Below are positions 19,576 to 27,663 of a stretch of 27,663 nucleotides of DNA, piece by piece. Origin of the DNA: Terana coerulea (taxonomy: Eukaryota; Basidiomycota; Agaricomycetes; Polyporales; Phanerochaetaceae). The notes below the pieces were generated by a model. It was not told the DNA's origin. It ran no database searches and saw only the letters and a program-made list of their open reading frames with translations. The position numbers and the translations under genes are program-made. Position 1 is the stretch's first letter; each line of letters opens with the position of its first letter. The DNA lies in assembly GCA_024811115.1 (NCBI GenBank), contig JAKOGH010000381.1, forward strand, positions 1-27,663, written 5' to 3'.

Positions 19576-22500
19576 ATGCCTCGCTGGTCTCTCGAGCTCA
19601 TCGAGCCTCCCTGGAAGAAGGAGCATGATGTGCAGTTAAAGGATTCTCAGCACTATGACGGACTCGCAAGGGCCGGAGGATCAGACCATCTGCAACGTCA
19701 CAAGCCGCTTTCTCTCGCCGGCGGGCATGGACGACCAGCAGGTACATCAGGCGCTCCCGACGAGGTTGACGAAGACACTCAGAAGAACATCTACATGAAC
19801 GGTTGCCTGGAGAGCTGGGAAGAGGGACTCAAAGACCCGTCGAAAGCAGTTAGCATACGGGACGTGAAAAGCAGCGTCGAAGAGTACGTCTGACTCTCGT
19901 CACCTTTAACGCCTTTCACTGACCTCAGCTACAATCCGTTTGAACCAGTTATAAAGTCAAAAACCCTCAGGTAAACAAGCAGAACAACTTGCTTTCTTTC
20001 AAGTTCTGATTTCCCCCTCTTAGTTCCACGCGTTCGCTCGCTTCGTGCTACCGGTAAAATCAACCGCGTTTGCAGAGCAGACTTGGCCTGGGAAGAAGAA
20101 GCCCGAAGAGAAGCGGCAAGATTCGAGCGATAACAACGGAGGGGCACAAGGAGATGGGGATGCTAAACAGGGCGAAGCGCAGCCAGATAAGCGCGGAAAG
20201 GGCAGCAAGACCTCTAAGCAATCCAACTCCGAGCCGGGAAAGACTCAGCCCAGTATGACTCCGGAAGATATGAGGTTTTTCGAGTTGCTCGCCGACGAGA
20301 TCGAGGTCCAACGTTCCTTTCAGGAACAACACTGGCCAGCCTGAAGAAGACCTCAAGGTGCTTGACCTCGAGGCATTGCAGCAGCTTGAGAGTCGGCTGA
20401 GCCCGGATGATCAGTGCGTGTCGCTTCCCGGACTGAATATAACTCATCTAACAAGTACTTCCCGACCGGCTTCAGGGCGACGGCGGATTCTTGGATCCCT
20501 CGCTCTTCGAAGTTGGCGCGGCTGGCGGGGGCTCATCCTTTGAATGCAGAACCGAATATCACTGAGCTGTTCGAAGCTGGTATGATCACTCCCACCAAGT
20601 GAGTCCGTCGCTATCGCAGGCCGAGCAAAGCTGACAATGCATGTCAGGCTTCACTACGTGCGGAGTCATGGCCCTGTGGCCCAGCTCACTTGGGAGACAC
20701 ATCAACTGGCAATCTCGTCCGATCCATCCGACATCATTGCAAACCCGAAGGAATGGGCGATGGATGAGCTCACCTCGGGTGACTTCAAGACCTTCGAAAT
20801 CCCGGTAACCATAGCTTGCGATGGCAGTGAGTACATAGATCATTTGCGCGGCGGCGATGGAAGGCTGATGCAATCGTCCAGACAGGCGGAAGGAGATGAG
20901 CATGATCAGGCCTGCCGGAGGTATTGCTTTCAGTGGTGCAGGTGAGCTTGTATTCAGGGACTACCCGCATATTTCGCTACATTGACTGTGTCAGGCGTCT
21001 CTACCTCCCTCTGACGCGGTGTCCATGTCCGGGACGTCCTGCTTGCAAGCGGGCTGCGGGACCAGCCGGATCATGAGCGCTAGTTCCTCAATTTTGAAGG
21101 TACGTGCGATGCCGTGAACCTGGCCACCAAGACTCCCCTTGATATTCTCGATAAATACAGGCGCAGACGAGTGTTCGGAGGGCCACTACGCCACCTCTAT
21201 ACCACTGATGCACGCCATGAATGTAAACAACGATGTGATGCTGGCATTCGGACAGAATGGTCGGGTGCTCCATCCGGACCATGGATACGTACGTAGTTCT
21301 TTTTGGTGCGCGACCACGCGCTAATATCAGCGCATATAGCCACTAAGAGTCATCATTCCCGTGAGCGATCCTCTATCTTCTGTCAGGTAGTCGCTCTAAC
21401 AGGCTATCAGGGACACGTTGGTGGTCGACATGTCAAGTGGGTGCATCGAGTACGTTCCATGAGCTCGCTGCGATTTTTAGCGAACTGATAAGAAAACCAG
21501 ATGTGGGTCAGCAAGAAGCCCAATGACTCTCACTACCGTTGGCTCTGATTTCATACTCGACGGCGCTGTTACTAACCTCTACCTCGTAGACATTTGGGAC
21601 AACCGCGTGATCCCTAGATTCATCGATTCAAAGGATCACCCCCTCGCTAGTGCCTTCTATCATCATGAGAACACCGCCTGCTACGACCAGGTGCGCTTCT
21701 TGCATCCCGTCCTTGCATTGCGCCTAACAAGTAATTTGCCGTAGACCTTGCAGTCCATGATATGCAAGCCTGGTCACAACGAGTGTGTCCTTCTATCTGC
21801 ACATAGTCATGGACCGGGTAGAGTCTACAACGTTCAAGGCTTCGCGTATAATGGGGCTGGAACGCCAATCAACCGCGTCGAGCTCACCCTCGATGGTGGC
21901 GAGACTTGGAAGTATTGCTTCAAACGATATTTGGATAAACCTTTGCGGTACGTGAGACTCAGCTTCATTCAAGTTCGTCTCCCTGATACATTGCCCAGAT
22001 ATGGGGAGAAGCATTGGGCGTGGATCTTCTGGTGGGTCGCTGGTTCGATATTTGAGTAAGACTGAGTAGTCCATAACGTTGCTCGCGGGACAGGACTTGC
22101 GAAGTTCCGTTGATTGACCTGGTCAACTGCAACCAGTTTGCGGTTCGCGCCACCGATGCTCGTTTCCAGGCACAGCCCGAACACATGTCTTGGTAAGGCT
22201 CCCACCGTGGGGCTCGTTGTGCTATGAACTGATTATATAACTCCAGGAATATGATGGTGAGCTTGACTCCCCTTGCTAGACGGTCCTCTAAACTGACCAC
22301 ACCCCTCCCGTTTCTAAGGGCATGATGAAGTAAGTCCTAATTGCTTGTTATGACCGATAGCGTCTTGATCCGCCGTCCAGTAACTCCTGGTATCGTGTGA
22401 AATCCATGTTAGCACAAGACCCGGACACAGGTGAAGCCGTCGTGAAATTCAAACATCCTGTCGCGCCGGGCAAGGACAACGACGGATGGATGAAACCCAA

Positions 22501-24127
22501 CCCCAGGTACCAAGGCAAGACAGGGGCAAAGGGAGGGAAAGAAGATGAGCGCGTGCTTTCGCTAGAAGAGATCGCGAAGCACCACAAGATGGTAAGGTCG
22601 GTATGATTGCAATACACGCATTGTGTTAAGCTTGCGTGACATCACGCAGGACGACGCATGGATCATCATTGACAACAAGGTCTATGATGTTACGTCTGTC
22701 TTGAGTTGGCATCCTGGTATGCGTTTTGATGGTAATGGCTGTAACTGGTGTTAAGCCTCCCACAGGCGGTGCTCAGGCTATCATATCGTACGCTGGGAAG
22801 GCGACTGTTGACGCCACCACCCAGGTATGTTTTGGAAGCAATTCGACCATTCAACATTATCTGACAATTTTCCACTTGTCGACAGTACAAAGGCATCCAC
22901 GACAACTGTGCGTGTCCATAGAGCCTGAGAGATACCCTCGTTCCAACAAGTTTTTGACGGATTTATTGTAGACGCAAACTCCAAGAAGGACGAATGCTTG
23001 GTCGGTGTTCTTTCGGGCGAGGCCGTCGAGGAAATGGAGAAAGACGCACAGCGTGCCGCCGATTCCCTTGCCAAAATTAAGCAGGAACGTCAGGGCTTGA
23101 CGTTGCAACCAGACTCGTTCACGAGGGCGACGCTGAAGGAGAAGAAGGAAGTTTCGCGCGATACCCGGTATGTACGAGACCCTTAGTCCTACCGTACCAA
23201 CTCCAGTATGACTCTACTAGCATCTACGTCTTCGAACTGCCGCCGGGGGAGAACGGCGAGCAGGGAAAGCTTGGGCTGCCAGTTGGCCAGCACGTTATGA
23301 TGTCCATTCACTTTCAGGACCAAGCTGTCCTCCGCGCGTACACGCCCATCCACCCTGTCCTTCCTGAGGAAGAGAACGGTACTATCACGTTCTGCGTCAA
23401 GACGTACTTCCCTACGGAGGAGGGGGCCGTTCCCGCCCGGTGGGCTGGTGTCAAACTATCTGGATTGTATGAACCCAGGTCTGTGCTTATCACTAAAATA
23501 CTGAGGATAATCTCTAACCGGTTACTATCTTACATAGGCGAAGAGATTGGCATTCGCGGCCCGATGGGAGAAATCAGATACAAAGGCAAGAGCAAGTTCC
23601 ACATCGAGGGCAAAGAGTATTATTTCGATAAGGTGAACGAGGCACTTTACCTCTATTTTTGAATCATGCCTGACTCGTTTCAGATCAACCTGGTCGCTGG
23701 TGGTAGCGGACTCACCCCTCACTGGCAGTTCATCAAGGCGGTCCTCTCTGATCCCGAAGACCCGACCAAGATCTCGATGATCGACAGCAACAGGACCTAC
23801 GAGGACATTCTCTTGCGCGAAGAGCTGCAGACGTACGCGGACAAGTTCCCGGATCGCTTCAAGCTCTTCCATGCCCTGAGCCAGGTCCCGAAGGACCAGG
23901 GATGGAAGTATCCTCAAGGCCCCTTGACTCAAGCACTTATGTGAGTGATCGCTTTTGCTGTGCGTGTGCCAGTCGCTGACGTCGAGCACAGGGAGAAACA
24001 GTTCTATCCTCCTGGGGATGGCGTCGGTACCTTGCTCTGCGGACCGGGCGGGTTGATCGAGAAAGCGGCCATTCCGGGTCTCGAGAAGATGGGCTTTGAG
24101 CAAGGCAAGGACATCTTTGGCTACTGA
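19576..24127 (+). pseudogene. niaD: Assimilatory nitrate reductase, disrupted by nonsense and frameshift lesions
   Basis: Remains of a full nitrate reductase (nitrate to nitrite, NAD(P)H-dependent). Domains in order: N-terminal MPRWSLELIEPPWKKEHDV; the Moco domain with CDGNRRKEM (Moco-ligand Cys), RVLHPDHGYPLRVIIPG and GGRHVKW; the dimerisation domain with RVELTLDGGETWKYC and EKHWAWIFWW; cytochrome b5 with VLSWHPGGAQAI and the second haem His in KGIHDNYA; the FAD domain with LRAYTP; the NAD domain with LVAGGSGLTPHW, CGPGGLIEKAA, ending GKDIFGY. Over 20 exons join at good splice sites, two of them 10 and 11 nt. Lesions: TGA at 21012-21014 and TAG at 21081-21083, both where the family has Trp; apparent frame changes near 20023, 20324, 20413-20417, about 20488 with return near 20530, and an extra C at 23436-23438. 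The usual FNWGP region is also degenerate (20919-20940). The frameshifts alone could be sequence errors; the two nonsense substitutions could not be indel errors. Confidence 0.85.
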
Positions 24128-24770
24128 GTACCGTTCTGTCGAGCACGCAAGTTTCGAGAAGTCGCGGGTGTTTACCTGCATACGATGAACCCAAGGAACG
24201 CTCTGGAGGCCGGGTGTAAAGATTGATAAATAGATAGGAATTACTAGATACCGGAAACATGTAGCATTGCAACACTGTAAACCCTACTGTTATAGAGTCT
24301 TGATTCTCCAGGCCGAGGAAGGGGAATGGCGAGTGACCGGCAGAGCGTTGTACTCTCTGGATGCTGAACTAAACCTACCCTACTTACGACAAGTCTGAGT
24401 AGAATACACGCACTCATTTTTAAGAGGAAAAACAACAAGGTCAAGGAGGCGTACTGGTTTTCGTAGTATACTGAGCAGCAGCGAAAGTCTGAATTACACA
24501 AGGGCGCCGAAAGCGTGCAGCGTGCCAAACATCTGTGTTCAGGAGAGCGAGGGATCAGCCTACTGCCACGATGAAAAGAGAAGTGACACACATTAAACGT
24601 GGGAGATGGGTAAAACCACTATTCTTTAGGCCATACAAACACATCTGGCGGGCCGTGGAGCAACGAAGGAATAAACTTGATAAAGCCATATTTTTGATAG
24701 CGTTCTTTAGCTGAATGTACGACGAGTAGTCTGCATGACAAAGTCGAGGTTATATACTCACTAGTTGAGT
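24128..24770. other. Convergent interval between nitrate reductase and SWC5-like genes
   Basis: 643 bp between two converging 3' ends. It should hold both polyadenylation regions. No open frame with family resemblance and no repeat was recognised. Confidence 0.5.
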
Positions 24771-25688
24771 CTAGCCCCTGCGACGCTTCGTTGACTTGGT
24801 GGCTTCCAGGACCTCTTCCTTCCGCTCTTCAACCCGTTTAAGAAAGTCGACTTTCTCCAGGTAGCCACCCCCGCGACGGTTGGCCTCTAAGTCGTCCTTC
24901 ACGCCAGACGATGGCTCGGAGCTCTCGAGGTGGGCTTTCCAGTCCATAGCCGATTTATCCAGAGTCGTGAGCTTCTTTGCCTTTTGGGCACTGGGTAGCG
25001 GCGTAAGCGTCGTCTTAGGCTTTCGCGGACCTGGCCTTTTCTGCGGTCTGGGTGTAGAAAAGCTGGACGGGCCCGCTGTTGTTGCAGACTGCGGTGTTTC
25101 GGGGCAGCAGGCGCTTCCGTACGAAATGCAACCTCGTTCTCCTCGCTAGTAGTAGGCTTCCATAACGGCCACTTCTCAGCATCCTCGGAGTCTTCTGGAA
25201 CTTCTTCGACCTTCCTACAGAGGAGAGCTGGTAGGCGTCAAGTCCAAACTATCGGACGGCAGACAAGAAGGAGGCGGACTTACACTACGTCTTCTCCAGC
25301 GAACCTGTATCGTTTCTCCACTTTCACCGTCTTCCTGATGTTGGCAGAGGAGGCCTGTGGTGACTTTGGCGTGAAAACAGATGACTTGAAGTCACTCCAC
25401 AGCCCTTCCATGCGTCTGCCATGGTGTAAGTTGAGTTGCCACCATCTGGGCTGACCGGAGTTCTCACTGTTTCTTCAATAGCTGTTCTTCCTCTGTGATT
25501 TGTGGAGAACTTGTCTTTACGCGCTTCGCTTCGCGCTCATCGTCCTGTGCAGCTAAGTGTACAGTACATTTAGATGGGGCAAGCCAAACCCCGTATTGCG
25601 CATGACATACCGTCGGGAGCTTCAGGGGTACATAATCAAGGTCATCTTCGGAATCTGAGTCGTCCGTGCGATGCAATTCGGGCTGCAT
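24771..25688 (-). CDS. SWC5/BCNT (CFDP1)-like subunit of the SWR1 chromatin-remodeling complex
   Basis: Nuclear protein of the Bucentaur family; in yeast, Swc5 helps the SWR1 complex exchange H2A for H2A.Z. Exons (minus): 25688-25611, 25544-25468, 25415-25284, 25214-24771. The N terminus is acidic (DDSDSEDDLDYVPLK) and followed by a basic DEREAKRVK patch. LWSDFKSS and VKVEKRYRFAGEDVV follow, then a Pro/Ser/Thr-rich linker. The C-terminal BCNT domain covers about the last 80 residues: KKLTTLDKSAMDWKAHLE, DLEANRRGGGYLEKVDFLKR, VEERKEEVLEATK. Within exon 4 the frame changes between TEAPAAP and ETPQSATTAG. Either one base is missing from the GGGG run at 25101-25104 (243 residues) or a 44-nt intron with a weak donor occupies 25089-25132 (228 residues); both give a length divisible by three. 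It is divergent from the cyclin gene. Confidence 0.88.
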
Positions 25689-26193
25689 ATCCTGACTTCA
25701 AGCCGCGTTATAGGTGTGTAGTCGTAAAAAGCGCGAGTATGGTGAGGTGAGAGTAAGAGTACAGTAAGCTCTGGAAGCAATAAGGTTGTAAGCGCGAGCA
25801 TTCCGATGCGCGTCTACGTAGTACCACACTGCAACCTGCACTGACTTCGGGATCGAGAGCCATGGCGTGGGCAGAGCAGAAGAAAATCTCGTATATATGT
25901 GTTCAGATTATTCAGTAACAATGTTGGTCTATATTCTTGAGGCCACTGCACACTGTGTCCGCGAGCCTGCTAGGGCGCCTCAGCCGCGCCTGACGAGGCC
26001 TGACGCAGGCCAGCCACGCGAGGTCATGTGACTTTACGCGGGCGCATTATTTTGTTCTGTTTGGGTTGGGTGTTGAACAAAACGGGATAGTGCGCTCGTC
26101 GCCGACGTTGACCTCGCCCCCCACTCTCGTCTTAAATCTGTGATACACACTGTATTTTATTTGACCCAAATTCAAGTACAGAGCCAGTCTGTC
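25689..26193. promoter_or_regulatory. Bidirectional promoter between SWC5-like and cyclin B genes
   Basis: 505 bp separate two divergent start codons. ACGCG cores, the heart of the MCB cell-cycle box, occur at 26016-26020 and 26036-26040. Between them GTCATGTGAC (26023-26032) has GTCA/TGAC inverted half-sites. Cell-cycle boxes would suit a cyclin, but such short cores also occur by chance, so this is suggestive only. Confidence 0.35.
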
Positions 26194-27663
26194 ATGTCTT
26201 CTCAAGTCCCCGTAAGCATTCGTCGCAATGCTTCCAGACTTTTCACTGACTCGCGCAGGTTCGGCGGACGACGCGGACGACGACCCGTGGTGCCGTTGTC
26301 AACAACAAAGAGAACGCCGTAAACACGAGACTCAGGTCCACAACCCGCGCGAAACCTACCTCCACCCTCCCTCGACGTCTGAAGCCAAGCCAGCTGGTAT
26401 TGCAAGGGCGACGGCGTCGACTGCCGCGACTCGAGCGAAAGCTGGTACCGCAGCTCCCTCGAAGCTCGACCCCGCCGCCGGCAAGCGGAAACGCGAAGCC
26501 CTTGGGGAAGTTGCTAGGCCCGCTGCCAACGTCCAACGCGATGCTGCCAAGGAAAACACCACCGGCCTCAAGGGCAAGGCGAAGGCGAAGGAAACCTTCG
26601 AAGGTGTCGTCCTCAAGAAGGCCCCCTCAGTCGTAAAGCCCCCTTCTACTTCCAGGCTCCGTCTTCCTCCACCCGTCACACCAAGGTGACCAGCACCACC
26701 ACTACCGTCACTAGCTCCGCAACTCGCCGCACGCGTAGTACCACTCAGAATGTGAAGCAGGTCCGGCAGCAGACCGTATTGGAAGAGGTCGCAGAGGAAG
26801 AGGAAGAGGCTGAACCGTATGAAGAGGATGTCATGGCTATCGATGCTCCTGCTCGTGCCCACGCCCCGGCTTCCGTGAAGTCACCACGACGCCTCGCAGT
26901 AGCCCGCTCATCCATCGCCGTTGCGTCGTCCCGCGTTCAGATCAAGCAGCGTGCACGCCAGGCCTCTGCGAGGCCTACGGAGTACGATGAGGACGAGTAT
27001 GCTCGGGCGTACAAAAAACGTCGCACGTCTGACGACGCCCCTGAGGAGGACCTGCTGGCCGAACTCGAGGTAGAGGACGCCGTCCATGCTGGTCTTGAGC
27101 CGGAGGAGCCTGTGGAGGCTGACCCCGATGGTGACCTTTGGGTCGACCTCGACGCTGAGGATGCCGACGATCCGCTGATGGTGAGCGAGTACGTCGTGGA
27201 AATCTTCAACTACCTCAAGGAGGTCGAGGTACGTCTGGCCGCTGTGGCATTTTCGATATTTTTCCTAAGCTATATCTTCAGCAAACAACTATGCCTAATC
27301 CCAACTACATGGAGATGCAGAAGGACCTCGCGTGGAACATGCGCGGCATCCTCACCGACTGGCTCATTCAGGTCCACTCCCGTTTCCGCCTTCTTCCCGA
27401 GACACTTTTCCTTGCTGTGAACATCATCGACCGTTTCCTCTCACAACGAGTCGTATCGCTCGCGAAGCTGCAGCTTGTCGGCATCACTTGCTTGTTCCTT
27501 GCGGCGAAGGTCGAGGAGATCCTCGCTCCCAGCGCCCAAAACTTTTGTACTGCGCGGACTCGTCATACAGCGAAGCCGAAATCCTGCAGGCTGAGCGATA
27601 TGTACTGAAGACTCTCGACTGGAACATGAGTTACCCCAACCCGATCCACTTCCTGCGACGAGT
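26194..27663 (+). CDS. B-type (mitotic) cyclin, 3' end cut by window edge
   Basis: Regulatory subunit of the mitotic cyclin-dependent kinase. Exon 1 is 26194-26211 (MSSQVP), joined by intron 26212-26258 to VRRTTRTTTRGAVVNNKENA. A long disordered basic/acidic region follows, with AAGKRKREAL, VTSTTTTVTSSATRRTRST, KKRRTSDDAPEEDL and DLDAEDADDPLMVSEYVVEI. Intron 27229-27281 precedes the cyclin box: NPNYMEMQKDLAWNMRGILT, DWLIQVHSRFRLLPETLFL, VNIIDRFLSQRVVSLAKLQL, VGITCLFLAAKVEEI, then YCADSSYSEAEILQAERY and LKTLDWNMSYPNPIHFLRR, where the window ends. One base is missing from the TTTT run at 27543-27546: AQNF and YCADSSYSEAEI are both conserved but in different frames. Two further frame changes, near 26365 and 26657, lie in low-complexity sequence and could be small introns (for example 26336-26406) or missing bases. 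Divergent from SWC5. Confidence 0.9.

Noticed and set aside
13878..24127. A nitrogen-assimilation gene cluster (nitronate monooxygenase plus nitrate reductase)
   Set aside because: Two unrelated genes (DJ-1, membrane protein) lie between them and neither nitrite reductase nor a nitrate transporter is present, so proximity alone does not support a cluster.

Overview
The window looks like genomic DNA from an Agaricomycete basidiomycete, probably a wood-decay polypore-type fungus. The evidence is: multi-exon genes with short introns (mostly 41-80 nt, GT...AG, CTNAC-like branch sites), GC-rich C-ending codons, a fungal-type FunK1 kinase, a basidiomycete-type multi-pass membrane protein, and a eukaryotic nitrate reductase with Moco, cytochrome b5 and FAD/NAD parts. 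No bacterial, viral or CRISPR feature was seen.

Layout, left to right. (1) <1-1897, minus: a DNAJC11-like mitochondrial J protein, 3' end cut by the window edge. (2) 1898-5061: 3.2 kb with no recognisable gene. (3) 5062-8259, plus: a FunK1-family kinase-like protein. (4) 8613-9171: a 559-bp non-autonomous hAT-type element with 82/83-bp terminal inverted repeats and an 8-bp target-site duplication, ending only 23 bp before the start codon of gene 5. (5) 9195-11248, plus: an RMD1/Sif2-Sif3 (DUF155) gene of 13 exons. (6) 11502-12817, minus: an MDR-family NADP-dependent alkenal/prostaglandin-reductase-like enzyme. (7) 13878-15121, plus: nitronate monooxygenase. (8) 15201-16094, minus: DJ-1/PfpI protein. 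(9) 16421-17768, minus: 7-TM-like membrane protein. (10) 19576-24127, plus: assimilatory nitrate reductase, apparently a pseudogene. (11) 24771-25688, minus: SWC5/BCNT (CFDP1) subunit of the SWR1 remodeler. (12) 26194->27663, plus: B-type cyclin, 3' end cut by the window edge.

Exon structures were read by hand, joining frames at GT/AG (once GC/AG) sites so that family-conserved protein segments run on. Four genes (RMD1, MDR, DJ-1, membrane protein) assemble into uninterrupted frames whose exon lengths sum to a multiple of three. Several others need a single-base correction, often in a short homopolymer. One lies in the cyclin box of a mitotic cyclin expected to be essential, so I read the isolated homopolymer indels as likely sequence or assembly errors. 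Nitrate reductase differs: besides frameshifts it has two nonsense substitutions (TGA and TAG) where the family has conserved tryptophans, so I call it a pseudogene.

The genes do not form one pathway. Nitrate reductase (nitrate assimilation) and nitronate monooxygenase (nitroalkane oxidation) are both nitrogen-related, but no nitrite reductase or nitrate transporter is present. The most distinctive local structure is the hAT-type element forming the immediate upstream region of the RMD1-like gene; it supplies an upstream ATG in frame with that gene. I found nothing that looks like a wholly new biological system.
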